Source: JAQBQH01 sp035607415 (GTDB taxonomy: Bacteria > Myxococcota_A > Polyangia > Palsa-1104). From it: a stretch of 64,000 bases of DNA. Location: NCBI GenBank assembly GCA_035607415.1, contig DATNAQ010000096.1, positions 170,340 to 234,339 of the forward strand. The letters are read 5' to 3'. The notes beneath the pieces are model-generated. The model made no database searches, was not told the origin of the DNA, and saw nothing but the letters and a program-made list of their open reading frames with translations. This document shows positions 35,570-44,972 of the stretch, one piece after another; the first letter of the stretch is position 1; every line of letters begins with the position of its first letter. The position numbers and the translations under genes were made by a program.

Positions 35570-36887
35570 CGGCGCTCTTGCCGGCGCGCTCGTTCTTGTA
35601 GACGACGCCGTCCTTCATCACGAACACGACGTGCTCCATGGCGTGGATGTCGCGCGACGGATCGCCGGCGACGGCCACGACGTCGGCGAGCTTGCCCGCC
35701 TCGAGCGAGCCGAGCGTCTTGTCGACGCCGAAGAGGCGCGCGTCGCCCGACGTCGCCGCGCGGATGGCGGCGAGCGGCTTCATGCCGAGCGAGACCATCT
35801 TGGCGAACTGGCGGTTCTGCTGCCCGTGCGGGCAGACGGCGGCGTCGGAGCCGAACGCGAGGTTGACGCCCTTTTGCAGCGCGCGCTTGAACATGGCGTC
35901 CTCGCGCGCCTTGGCGGCGGCGGCCTTGGCGACGACGAGCGGCGGGGCGCCGTTGGTCTTCATGCGCTCGTCGAGGCATAGGGTCGGCGTGTAGGTGAGC
36001 CAGGCGCCCTTCTTCTTGAGAAGGTCGAGCCCTTCGTCGTCGAGGAAGGTGCCGTGCTCGATGCTGTCGATGCCGGCGCGCAGCGCGCGCTTGGCGGCTT
36101 CGGCGCCGTGCGCGTGGGCCGCGGCCTTGCGCCCGAGCGCGTGCGCTTCGTCGACGAGCGCGTCGAGCTCGGCCTGGGTGAGCTGCGGCGAGTCGACGTT
36201 GTCGGTGAGCGAGAGGACGCCGCCCGAGGCGCACACTTTGACGACGCTGGCGCCGTGCTCGATGGTGTAGCGCACCGCGGAGCGGATCTGGTCGGGGCCG
36301 TCGGCGACACCGTTGGTGAAGTCGCTCTCCTTGAGGAGCCCCTGACGATAGCCGGCGTTGTCGTCGCAGTGGCCGCCGCGCGCGCCGATGGCGTTGCCGG
36401 CGACGAGCATGCGCGGGCCGGGCACGCGGCCCTCGTCGATGGCGTTGCGCAGGCCGACGTCGATGAAGTGATCGCTGCCGAGGTCGCGCACGAAGGTGAA
36501 CCCGGCGTCGAGCGTGCGCAGCGCGCGCTCGGTCGATTCGATCGCGCGCTGGGCGATCTCTTTCTTGAATCCGTCGAGCTCGTCGCGGTTCCAGTCGCCG
36601 GTGGCTTCGCCCGACAGGTGCGTGTGCGCGTCCATGAGGCCGGGCAGGAGCGTGGCGTCGCCGAGCTCGATGACCTCGGCGCCGGCGGGTGTGGCCGCCC
36701 TGGCGCCGACGGCGGTGATCTTGTTGCCGTCGAGGACGACGACGCCGGGGGCGGCGATGGTGTCGCCCTTGCCGTCGAAGAGGCGGGCGGCGCGCAGGAC
36801 GATCGGTTTTGCCGAGGCGTTGGTCGCGAGAAGCGGCGAGAAGAGGAGGGCGAGGGCGAGGGCGCAGAGGGCACAGCGATTGAGCAT
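35559..36887 (-). CDS. Secreted amidohydrolase (imidazolonepropionase-like)
   Basis: 442 residues. Signal peptide (MLNRCALCALALALLFSPLLATNASA), then an amidohydrolase barrel: LLPGLMDAHTHLSG (HxH metal site), GASVVKVCASGG with the Lys ligand, AAHAHGAEAAKRA, IEHGTFLDD and AFGSDAAVC (Asp). All catalytic positions are present. Relatives hydrolyse cyclic amides, dipeptides or prolidase substrates. Confidence 0.92.
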   Translation of the reverse strand: MLNRCALCALALALLFSPLLATNASAKPIVLRAARLFDGKGDTIAAPGVVVLDGNKITAVGARAATPAGAEVIELGDATLLPGLMDAHTHLSGEATGDWNRDELDGFKKEIAQRAIESTERALRTLDAGFTFVRDLGSDHFIDVGLRNAIDEGRVPGPRMLVAGNAIGARGGHCDDNAGYRQGLLKESDFTNGVADGPDQIRSAVRYTIEHGASVVKVCASGGVLSLTDNVDSPQLTQAELDALVDEAHALGRKAAAHAHGAEAAKRALRAGIDSIEHGTFLDDEGLDLLKKKGAWLTYTPTLCLDERMKTNGAPPLVVAKAAAAKAREDAMFKRALQKGVNLAFGSDAAVCPHGQQNRQFAKMVSLGMKPLAAIRAATSGDARLFGVDKTLGSLEAGKLADVVAVAGDPSRDIHAMEHVVFVMKDGVVYKNERAGKSAATR

Positions 36888-36922
36888 GCGCGCACTGTAC
36901 ATTCGCGGGGACCAGCACGATA

Positions 36923-38149
36923 GTGGCGCGCTCGATGAAACGCCCGACGCAGAGCCAGCAGATCATCCTCGGCCTCATGCTCGGCGTCGTCGCTGGCGCG
37001 ATCGTCGCGCGCGTGGCGCCGGGGCGCGCCGAGCTGTTCCGGCCGTTCGCGTCGCTGTTCTTGCGCCTGATCAAGATGATCGTTGCGCCGCTCATCTTCG
37101 CGTCGCTGGTGGCGGGCATCGGCGGCGCGGCGGCGCACGGCAAGCGCATCGGGCGCATGGGCGTGCGCGCGATCGTCTACTTCGAGGTGGTGACCGCGCT
37201 CGCGCTCGTCGTCGGGCTGGCGGCGGTGAACCTCACCAAGCCGGGCGTCGGCGTGGTGCTGCCGCCGGCGGCCGAAGCGCCGACGGTGATGGCGCATCCA
37301 CAGACGTGGGACGAGATCCTGTTGCACGCGGTCCCCGAGTCGATCGCGCAGGCGCTGGCGCAGAACGATGTGCTGCAGATCGTGATCTTCGCGCTCGCGT
37401 TCGGCATCGCCGTCGGGCGCATCGGCGACAAGGGCAAGCCTGTCATCGCGTTCATGGAGAGCGTCACCGAGGCGATGTTCGTGCTGACCAACGGGATCAT
37501 GCACTACGCGCCCGTCGGTGTCGGCGCGGCGATCGCCTATACCGTGGGCAAGGGCGGGCTCGGCGTGCTCTGGCACCTGGCGGCGCTCGTCGGCACGCTC
37601 TACGCCGCGCTGGTGGTGTTCCTCGTCGCGGTGCTGCTGCCGGTGGCGCTGCTCGCGCGCGTGCCGGTGCGCCGGTTCCTCGACGCCGTGCGCGAGCCGG
37701 CGCTGATCGCGTTCTCGACGGCGTCGTCGGAGGCGGCGCTGCCGCGGGCGATGGAGACGATCGAGGCGATGGGCGTGCCACGGCCGATCGTCGCGTTCAT
37801 CCTGCCGCTCGGGTACAGCTTCAACCTCGACGGCTCGACGCTGTACCTGTCGCTCGCTTCGATTTTTGTAGCGCAGGCGGCGGGCGTGCATCTGACCATC
37901 GGGCAGCAGGCGACGATGCTGCTCACGCTCATGCTGACGTCCAAGGGCGTGGCCGGCGTGGCGCGCGCGTCGCTCGTCGTGCTCGCGGCGACGCTCGGCT
38001 CGTACCACCTGCCGCTCGAGGGCATCACGCTCATCCTCGGCGTCGACACGCTCATGGACATGGCGCGAACGACGGTCAACGTCGTGGGGAACTGTCTGGC
38101 GACGGTGGTGGTGGCGCGATGGGAAGGCGAATTCGTCGATCAGGGCTGA
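36923..38149 (+). CDS. Dicarboxylate/amino acid:cation symporter (DAACS family)
   Basis: 408 residues; GTG 36923 is used, but ATG 36935 fits equally. Polytopic with the family core: PLGYSFNLDGSTLY and ASIFVAQAAGV, the TSKGVAGVARAS hairpin and GVDTLMDMARTTVNVVGN, which bind substrate and sodium or protons. It imports glutamate, aspartate or C4-dicarboxylates. The end overlaps the convergent lipoprotein gene by ten bases. Confidence 0.93.
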   Translation: MARSMKRPTQSQQIILGLMLGVVAGAIVARVAPGRAELFRPFASLFLRLIKMIVAPLIFASLVAGIGGAAAHGKRIGRMGVRAIVYFEVVTALALVVGLAAVNLTKPGVGVVLPPAAEAPTVMAHPQTWDEILLHAVPESIAQALAQNDVLQIVIFALAFGIAVGRIGDKGKPVIAFMESVTEAMFVLTNGIMHYAPVGVGAAIAYTVGKGGLGVLWHLAALVGTLYAALVVFLVAVLLPVALLARVPVRRFLDAVREPALIAFSTASSEAALPRAMETIEAMGVPRPIVAFILPLGYSFNLDGSTLYLSLASIFVAQAAGVHLTIGQQATMLLTLMLTSKGVAGVARASLVVLAATLGSYHLPLEGITLILGVDTLMDMARTTVNVVGNCLATVVVARWEGEFVDQG

Positions 38150-39768
38150 ATGCGAATGTCGCCGATGAGGAACGGCGGCTTCACTTCTTTCGCGTCGATC
38201 TTGCCGAGCGGTAGGAACACGGGGCTGACGGTGCTGCCCCAGATCGGCGCGAACATGACGCCGAAGTCGAGCACCACGCCGTCGCTGGCCGGCGCCGGCG
38301 TCACGCGCGTGGCCGTGGCGACGACGAGCTGCGCGTCGGGCGTGAGGTCGAGCGCGGAGGGAATCTCGACGGTGGTGAACATCGGGCCGCCGCCGCCGTT
38401 GATGTCGGCGCGCACCAGCATGCCCGGCTGCGGCGGGTGCCACAGCTTGGCCACGGCCTTGGCGCCGGCCGGCGTCCCCAGCGCGACGTCGGCGAGCTTG
38501 AAGATGGCGTCGTTGAGCGCGGTGACGAACACCGCTGCCTTCTCCGGCGGCATGCGGATCGTCGTGCCCGACGCCACCGGCTGACCGCGCGCGACGGCCA
38601 CGCGCAACGGCGCCGCCGCGCCGGGCACCGACTGCGTGCGCCAGAGCGAGACGATGCGCGTGTTCTTCTTGTCCGCGGGCGGCGTCGGTGGCGGCGGGGT
38701 GGCCGCCGAGGGCGCTTGCTCTTCGGGCAGGATGCGCACCGCCGTCAGGCGCGTCGGCTGCAGCGCGGGCAGGCTCTTGTCGTTGTCGCCCGAGACGATC
38801 CACAGGGTCTCGCCGTCGGAGGCGAAGGCGAGATCGCGCACCAGTGGGAGCTTCTGATCGGGCAGGAGGTCGACCGAGGTGACGACGTTGCCGTTCGGCG
38901 GCGAGGCCACGTCCATGGCGACGAGCCGGTTGCCCTCGCCGACGAGGAGCGCGAGCAGCTTGCCGTCGGGCGAGAGCTCGATCGCGCGCGGCGCCTTGGC
39001 GCCCATCGGCAGATCCATCGGCTCGTAGAGCCTGGGCCCACGCGGATCGCGCGTCGACACCATCGTGATCTCGCCGTCGCCGACGACGGCGGCGACCGGC
39101 GCGTCCATGGCGGCGGCGAGGAGCGCGCCGTGATGCGAGAGCTTCTTCTCGTCGGCGATGCGCGGCCCGCCCGGCGCGCACAGATCGATCGCCGCGAGGT
39201 GATCGCCGTCGGCGCGATTGACGACGACGTAGGCGGCGCCGCCGTCGGCGGAGATGCGCACGATGCGCGCGCCCGGCGCCGCCAGCGGCTTGCCGAGCAG
39301 CTCGGCGCGATCCTTGTCGACGCGCAGGAACATCACCTGGCCGTCGTGCACGACGACGGCGAGGCGGCGCATGGGAAACATCTTCTCCGCGCGCCCCTTG
39401 GGCTGCGACACGACGATGGGGACGTCGCCGACGGGAACGCCGGTCGGCACGCGCGCGATGATGCCGCCGCCTTCGGTGCGCGCGACGACGGCGGTGGCGC
39501 GGCCGCCGATGCTCACCGTCGGCAGGCGGCCGAAGTTGTCGCCTTCGATGACGAGGAGCTCGCCGGGGCCGGCGATGCCGTCGGGCTCGCCCTTCCAGAC
39601 GCCGGTCTGCGGCAGCGCGACCTCGCCGGCGTCGCGGATGCGGCTGATGGACGGCGGGCCGAAGGTAGTCGAGACGTCGCGGACGTCGACGACCTCCGGA
39701 AATCCGGAATTGGCGCAGCCGGCGGCGCCGGCGGCACAAGCCAAGATCGCGATTGCGTATATTCGCAT
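38140..39768 (-). CDS. Lipoprotein with IPT/TIG-like and propeller domains
   Basis: 542 residues. Lipoprotein signal (MRIYAIAILACAAGAAGC). Residues about 60-130 have an IPT/TIG pattern (ELLVIEGDNFGRLPTVSIGG). The middle is a beta propeller with SPDGKLLALLVGEGNRL. A long, Pro-rich loop precedes the last third, which is rich in beta strands. Surface or periplasmic scaffold is likely; function unknown. Confidence 0.8.
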   Translation of the reverse strand: MRIYAIAILACAAGAAGCANSGFPEVVDVRDVSTTFGPPSISRIRDAGEVALPQTGVWKGEPDGIAGPGELLVIEGDNFGRLPTVSIGGRATAVVARTEGGGIIARVPTGVPVGDVPIVVSQPKGRAEKMFPMRRLAVVVHDGQVMFLRVDKDRAELLGKPLAAPGARIVRISADGGAAYVVVNRADGDHLAAIDLCAPGGPRIADEKKLSHHGALLAAAMDAPVAAVVGDGEITMVSTRDPRGPRLYEPMDLPMGAKAPRAIELSPDGKLLALLVGEGNRLVAMDVASPPNGNVVTSVDLLPDQKLPLVRDLAFASDGETLWIVSGDNDKSLPALQPTRLTAVRILPEEQAPSAATPPPPTPPADKKNTRIVSLWRTQSVPGAAAPLRVAVARGQPVASGTTIRMPPEKAAVFVTALNDAIFKLADVALGTPAGAKAVAKLWHPPQPGMLVRADINGGGGPMFTTVEIPSALDLTPDAQLVVATATRVTPAPASDGVVLDFGVMFAPIWGSTVSPVFLPLGKIDAKEVKPPFLIGDIRIQP

Positions 39769-39805
39769 AGTTAGTCCAACATATACTGCAATACGTAAAT
39801 AGTCA

Positions 39806-39841
39806 TTGACGCAAGTTTTTGCGCCGTGTTAGTTGCAGCTC
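39806..39841 (+). promoter_or_regulatory. Promoter of the P-loop protein gene, possibly leaderless
   Basis: TTGACG (39806-39811) and TTAGTT (39829-39834) are 17 bases apart. RNA would start near 39841, directly at the ATG at 39842. An inverted repeat CGCAA/TTGCG overlaps the spacer on the other strand. The interval is AT-rich. Confidence 0.4.
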
Positions 39842-40486
<645 letters not shown>

Positions 40487-40528
40487 CCCGCGCGCGCTCG
40501 AGCGACGGCGGATCAGCGCGACTCGCGA

Positions 40529-40771
40529 CTACGACGGCCCTTCCGTCAGGCGGAACGTGGTGAGCACGTTCGGGACGAAGCTGAACTCGTCGTGGTGCTC
40601 GAGCACACGCCCTTTGTCGTCGAGGATGTCGACGCGCGACATGACCACGACCTGCACCGGGCCGGTGGCCGGCTTGCACGCGGCGATGTAGCCGACGATC
40701 TTCGCGCCGGTGTCGTATTCGAACGTGACGCGGTGGGAGACGAGCTCGTGCAGACGGGCGTAATTGGGCAT
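40529..40771 (-). CDS. Small conserved hypothetical protein
   Basis: 80 residues from ATG 40771, preceded by GAGGAA. A beta-rich small domain (RVTFEYDTGAKIVGYIAACK, PVQVVVMSRVDILD) reminiscent of an SH3/Sm-like fold. Lies convergent to the P-loop gene and divergent from the phosphatase gene at 40807, 35 bases away. Confidence 0.7.
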   Translation of the reverse strand: MPNYARLHELVSHRVTFEYDTGAKIVGYIAACKPATGPVQVVVMSRVDILDDKGRVLEHHDEFSFVPNVLTTFRLTEGPS

Positions 40772-40806
40772 GCGTTCCTCTCTCGGCGCGCGTATATAAC
40801 ACGACG

Positions 40807-41433
40807 ATGTCGTCCGCTGAAATCTTGCTGCTGCGGCATGGGCAATCGGAGGGGAACGAAGGCGGCCGCTTCGGCGGACACGGGCCGACGCCGCTGACGG
40901 CGCTCGGGCGGCGTCAGGCCGAAGCCGCCGCGCGCGCACTGTCGTCCGAAGGAGGCCTCAGCGCCATCTTCGCGAGCGACCTGCCGCGCGCCATGCAAAC
41001 CGCGGAGCCGATCGTCGCCGCGACAGGCATCGCGATGCGCACGACGCCGGCGCTGCGCGAGCGCTCGGTCGGCGTCTTCACCGGGCTGACGTTCGCCGAG
41101 GCCGAAGCCGCACATCCCGAGATCTTCCGCGCGATGATGCAGCGCGATCCCGACGCCTGCCCGCCCGAGGGCGAATCCTCGCGCGACCGCCTCGCGCATG
41201 TCGGCGCCTTCTTCGACGAGACCCTCGCGCAGTTCACCACGGGCCGCACCTTGTTCGTCTCTCATGCCTTCACGCTCAACCTCCTGCTGCGTCGGCTGCT
41301 CGGCCTCGCCGATTCTCCTTCTGTCTTTTTCCGTACCGACAACTGCGCATTGCACCGCTTGAAACGAGCACCGACGGGCTTTTGGAACGTCGAAGCGCTG
41401 AACGATAGGCGCCATCTGATCGATATCCGATAG
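40807..41433 (+). CDS. Histidine phosphatase (phosphoglycerate mutase-like)
   Basis: 208 residues. The catalytic RHG is in LLLRHGQSEGN; other active-site parts are FASDLPRAMQTAEPI, ERSVGVFTG and the second His in FVSHAFTLN. It is soluble. Members range from sugar-phosphate phosphatases to signalling phosphatases, and the exact substrate cannot be named. Confidence 0.9.
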   Translation: MSSAEILLLRHGQSEGNEGGRFGGHGPTPLTALGRRQAEAAARALSSEGGLSAIFASDLPRAMQTAEPIVAATGIAMRTTPALRERSVGVFTGLTFAEAEAAHPEIFRAMMQRDPDACPPEGESSRDRLAHVGAFFDETLAQFTTGRTLFVSHAFTLNLLLRRLLGLADSPSVFFRTDNCALHRLKRAPTGFWNVEALNDRRHLIDIR

Positions 41434-41794
41434 GCAGCTTTGGTGCGCGGGCGGTCATTGAAGTCATTTTCGCCGGACGGGCGCGCTACGCCGTGCTCGG
41501 GCTACGCGCTGCGCGCTTCGCCCTGCGCGCGGCACGTCCGCGCCCTCGGCTCGTCGCTGGCATCGCCCCCAAAAGCGGGGGCGAGCGCTCCTCGACGCCG
41601 GCGAAAACGACTTCAATGACCACCCGCTTCTGTCGCCGGGGGCGCGATCGCCGTCGAGGCTGACGATACGAAGGGCTGCCGACGCGGAGGCGAGCCGAGT
41701 CGTTCTTTCCGCGGCGTTCTGGAAGTGTGCCGCCGAAAGGACGAGCTCGGGCGAGCCGCCCAGACCTTTCGGATCGAGCCGTGAGCGATCGGAT
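41434..41794. other. 361-bp intergenic stretch with a palindromic element
   Basis: No coding frame is supported here. It contains the inverted-repeat element at 41449-41625 (listed separately). The part from 41626 to 41794 shows no structure that I can support. The flanking genes run towards each other. Confidence 0.7.
41449..41625. repeat. 177-bp element with 28-bp imperfect terminal inverted repeats
   Basis: Left arm 41449-41476 and the reverse complement of right arm 41598-41625 agree at 26 of 28 bases; both contain GGTCATTGAAGTC. The interior is GC-rich and holds a perfect 7-bp hairpin (CGCCCCC / GGGGGCG with a six-base loop) around 41560. No target-site duplication is obvious. It may be a MITE or a structured RNA between convergent genes. 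Confidence 0.7.
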
Positions 41795-42016
41795 CTACGG
41801 CGCTTCGCGGCGCATCAAGTAGTCGCGGAGGGCCTGTGAGGCGACGGCGGCGCCGAGCAGGCCGGCGCCGGAGATGACGGTGGCGATGAGGAGGCCGCCC
41901 GGGCCGTCGAGGTGCGCGCCCAGGAACATGCCGATGATGAGCGAGAGGATCAGGCCGACGACGAAGACCACGCACTGCGCGGCCAGGCCGACGAGATCGG
42001 CGACCAGCCCCTTCAT
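41795..42016 (-). CDS. Small membrane protein
   Basis: 73 residues. The ATG overlaps the preceding lipoprotein stop by one base (TGATG), so it is coupled to it. Two membrane helices (CVVFVVGLILSLIIGMFLGA; LLIATVISGAGLLGAAVAS). No family recognised; in this context perhaps a partner of the CcmI-like lipoprotein. Confidence 0.7.
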   Translation of the reverse strand: MKGLVADLVGLAAQCVVFVVGLILSLIIGMFLGAHLDGPGGLLIATVISGAGLLGAAVASQALRDYLMRREAP

Positions 42017-42693
42017 CAGAGCACCGTATCCAGCGGCACGACCACGTCCTTCTTCGGCGGCTCCACCGGCTTCGACTGCCCGGTGACGTCGCCCGGATTC
42101 TTGGTCATCGCGTCGCCGTCTTTGTCGACGCGCACGGTGACGATGATCTTGCCCGTCATCGTCGTGCCCGCGAACATGGCGTCGCGCGAGTCGAGCGAGA
42201 ACTTGAGCGGCCACGCGCCCACGGTCAGCTTCTGCACCGCCAGCGGCGTGCCCGGCGCCGTCGAGCCTTCCTCATATTTGCGCGCGACCACGAAGATGGT
42301 GTCGCCCGACGCCACCTTGTCCTTCACCTTGCCCTCGAGCTTGATGACGCCCGAGAGCACCGTCTTCGGATCGAACTCGCCGCCCGGCGTGGTGCCGGCG
42401 AACGCGCCCGACGGCGCCGCGCTGCCGCCCGAGGCTCCGCCCATCGGCGGATGTCCGGCCGGCAACGCCGGATGCCCCGGCGGCAGGTTGTCGCTCGCGC
42501 CCTCTGCCGTCGGCGGATGCACGGGGTGATCGGTGGGCGGCGTCGCCGCCACGCCCGGCTGATCGAGCGGCGGAATCCCCGTCGACGGAGGAGGCGCCTG
42601 CTCGTTCTTCTTGTTGTTGCACGCAAGGAGGAGCGCGCCGCTCGCGATCGCCGCAATGACGATCGGGTACGCCCCTCGACGGAAGCTCGACAT
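42016..42693 (-). CDS. Lipoprotein with CcmI/CycH-like cytochrome c biogenesis domain
   Basis: 225 residues. Lipoprotein signal (MSSFRRGAYPIVIAAIASGALLLAC), a Pro-rich linker rich in His-Pro-Pro, then a domain whose order of motifs matches the C-terminal half of CcmI/CycH: VIKLEGKVKDKVASGDTIF, FVVARKYEEG, PLAVQKLTVGAWPL, FSLDSRDAMFAG, VTVRVDKDGDAMTKNPGD. In CcmI that domain handles apocytochrome c. No other Ccm genes are in the window, so the role here is uncertain. Confidence 0.68.
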   Translation of the reverse strand: MSSFRRGAYPIVIAAIASGALLLACNNKKNEQAPPPSTGIPPLDQPGVAATPPTDHPVHPPTAEGASDNLPPGHPALPAGHPPMGGASGGSAAPSGAFAGTTPGGEFDPKTVLSGVIKLEGKVKDKVASGDTIFVVARKYEEGSTAPGTPLAVQKLTVGAWPLKFSLDSRDAMFAGTTMTGKIIVTVRVDKDGDAMTKNPGDVTGQSKPVEPPKKDVVVPLDTVL

Positions 42694-42711
42694 GCCGGTA
42701 CCTTAGCACCC

Positions 42712-43428
42712 GTGTCCGGCAACGTCCACGAAGGCGAGCTCGTCCGCGCCGTCACGCGCGCCGACGGCGTCGTCGAGTATGTCATCCGCACCGACGAGCC
42801 GCTGAAATTCCGCCCCGGCCAGTTCGTGTCGGTGCGCGTCGGCGTCGACAGCGACGACAATCCGATCCTGCGCAGCTACTCGATCGCGTCGCCGCCCGGC
42901 GACGCCGAGATCTCGCTCATCCTCAAGCTCATCAAAGGCGGCCCCGGCTCCGAATACTTTGCGCAGCTGCGCCCCGGCGAGCGCGTGCGCTTCACCGGGC
43001 CGATGGGCTTCTTCTGCCTCGATCTGCAGCACCACGGCGACATCGTCTTCGGCGTCACCGGCGTCGGCATCACGCCGGTCTTGCCGATGATCGCCGAGCT
43101 GGTCGCGCGCCCCGCCGAGCGCGGCCGCATCGTCCTCTACTGGGGCAACCGCCACGCCGAGGATCTCTTCTGGCTCGACGACTTCAAGGCGCTGCAGGAG
43201 CAGTCGACGCGCCTTCAGGTCGAGATCTTCCTCACCGGCGAGGCGCCCGCCTGGACGGGACGGCGCGGGCGCATCACGCAATCGGTCCTCGCCGATCTGC
43301 CGAGCTTCGACAAACCGGTCTTCTATCTCGTCGGCAACGGCGCCATGATCCGCGAGGTCAAGGCCGCGCTGCAGGAGCGCGGCGTCGATCGCAAGCGGCA
43401 GATCCGCAACGAAGCCTTCTTCGGCTGA
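42712..43428 (+). CDS. Ferredoxin/flavodoxin-NADP reductase-like oxidoreductase
   Basis: 238 residues from GTG 42712; only 18 bases separate it from the divergent lipoprotein start, and no ribosome site is visible. FAD-binding pattern RSYSIAS and NAD(P)-binding GVTGVGITPVLPMIAEL are present, with FVGN-like FYLVGNGAMI near the end. No iron-sulfur domain. It probably transfers electrons between NAD(P)H and a small redox carrier. Confidence 0.88.
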   Translation: MSGNVHEGELVRAVTRADGVVEYVIRTDEPLKFRPGQFVSVRVGVDSDDNPILRSYSIASPPGDAEISLILKLIKGGPGSEYFAQLRPGERVRFTGPMGFFCLDLQHHGDIVFGVTGVGITPVLPMIAELVARPAERGRIVLYWGNRHAEDLFWLDDFKALQEQSTRLQVEIFLTGEAPAWTGRRGRITQSVLADLPSFDKPVFYLVGNGAMIREVKAALQERGVDRKRQIRNEAFFG

Positions 43429-44960
43429 TGGCCACCGCACCCGCCTCCTCGAGCCACGCGCTCGATCGTCGCACCGCGCTGGCGCTCGGCGCCGCCGCCA
43501 CGATCCTGTATCTGGTGACCGCGCCGGCGATCCCGAACCTCGACGGGCTCGGCTACATCAAGCTGCTCCCGCACAACTTCGCCGCCGGACACCTGCTCTT
43601 CATGCCGGCGCTGCGCGCGCTCACGCACCTCGTCGGCGACGGGCTGCGCGCCGGCCGCCTCTACGACGCGATCCTCGGCGGCACCGGCGTCGTCGTCACC
43701 TACAGCATCGCGCGCCGCATGCTCGCCGCCTGGAGCGACGAAGAGGCGCGCCTCGGCGCCGCCTTCGCCGCCGGCGGGCTCGCGCTCTCCTACGGATATT
43801 GGAGCGAGGCCAACGACGTCGAAGCCTACGCCGCGGCGATGGTGGCGCTGCTGCTCACCGTGCGCATGGCGCAGTCCTACGCCGCGCAGCCCTCGCTCGC
43901 GCGCGCGGCGGCGACCGGCGCGCTCCTCGGCGTCGCCGTGCTCTCGCACCTGTCGCACGTGCTGCTCGCGGTCTACGTCGCCTACGATCTGCATCGCCAC
44001 GCGCGCACGCGGCGCTGGCTGCCGCCGGCGATCGCGCTCGCCGTCGGTGGCGCGCTGTCGATCGCGCTCTACGCCTGGGCCGCGCTGGTGGTGCGCGGCC
44101 ACGATCTGCACGGCGCGCTCAAATGGATCGCGACCGCGCAGCACGGCTTCGTCACCACCGGCGGCGCCTATCGCCTCGCCGACGCCGTCTACGGCCTGTG
44201 CAAGGCGATCGTCTGGTCGCCGTACCTGTACGAAGCCGACGCGCAGAAGCTGGTCGGCCAGCTGCTCCTCGGCCTCATCCCGCTGGCCGCGCTCTTCGTC
44301 GGCGCGCTGCAAAGCCGCCGCGCGCCCAATACGAAGATCGGTCGGGTCGACGTCGCCGGCCTGGCCGTGTGGTGCGCGCCCTATGCGCTCCTAGGCGTCG
44401 TCTTCTTCGGCGCCGATCCCGAGCGCTGGATCTTCATCCTTCCCGCGGGCTGGATCCTCGCCGCCGCGCTCGTGCTGCAGCTGCCGCGGCCGTCGCGCGC
44501 GATCGTTGCCGTGCTCCTGTGGATAGGCGCGTTCAACCTCGGCACCGCGGTCTGGCCGGCGCATCGCGATCAGTGGCCGCGCCAGAAGGCGGAGCTCACC
44601 GCCGCGCTGCTCCACGACGGCGATCTGCTGATCTTCCCCGGCCACTCGTGGGACGAGTACGTCGTCTACTACGGCAGCGCCAAGGTCGAGCCGTTCCCGC
44701 TGTCGTATTACGCCGCGCGCGACGGCGCCGACGCCGCCTGGGCACGCCTCGACAAAGAGATCGGCGAGACGCGCGCGCACGGCGGACGCGTCTTCTGCGT
44801 GCGCATCTTCAACGACGCCGACGAGGATCCGCGCGGCTTCTGGGAGCTCGGCACCGTCGGCATCTCGCGCACGCAGCTCAAGGACGCGATCGCACGGCGC
44901 GGGCGGCCGGTGACGATCGTGCCGACCGAAGGGCTCACCGTCACGCGCCTCGAACCGTGA
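43428..44960 (+). CDS. Polytopic membrane protein, possibly a GT-C glycosyltransferase
   Basis: 510 residues with about ten membrane helices. The start overlaps the reductase stop (TGATG), so one operon. The first loop (NLDGLGYIKLLPHNF) and the periplasmic end suggest a GT-C/DUF2723-like fold, but the diagnostic Asp-Glu motif is not clear. The C-terminal domain is soluble (LIFPGHSWDEYVVYYG). The call is tentative. Confidence 0.65.
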   Translation: MATAPASSSHALDRRTALALGAAATILYLVTAPAIPNLDGLGYIKLLPHNFAAGHLLFMPALRALTHLVGDGLRAGRLYDAILGGTGVVVTYSIARRMLAAWSDEEARLGAAFAAGGLALSYGYWSEANDVEAYAAAMVALLLTVRMAQSYAAQPSLARAAATGALLGVAVLSHLSHVLLAVYVAYDLHRHARTRRWLPPAIALAVGGALSIALYAWAALVVRGHDLHGALKWIATAQHGFVTTGGAYRLADAVYGLCKAIVWSPYLYEADAQKLVGQLLLGLIPLAALFVGALQSRRAPNTKIGRVDVAGLAVWCAPYALLGVVFFGADPERWIFILPAGWILAAALVLQLPRPSRAIVAVLLWIGAFNLGTAVWPAHRDQWPRQKAELTAALLHDGDLLIFPGHSWDEYVVYYGSAKVEPFPLSYYAARDGADAAWARLDKEIGETRAHGGRVFCVRIFNDADEDPRGFWELGTVGISRTQLKDAIARRGRPVTIVPTEGLTVTRLEP

Positions 44961-44972
44961 TATGCAGGTTTC

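Noticed and set aside
35960..39739. Very long open frame on the minus strand (over 1,200 codons)
   Set aside because: It crosses real genes on both strands and has no motif; it comes from high GC at the third codon position.
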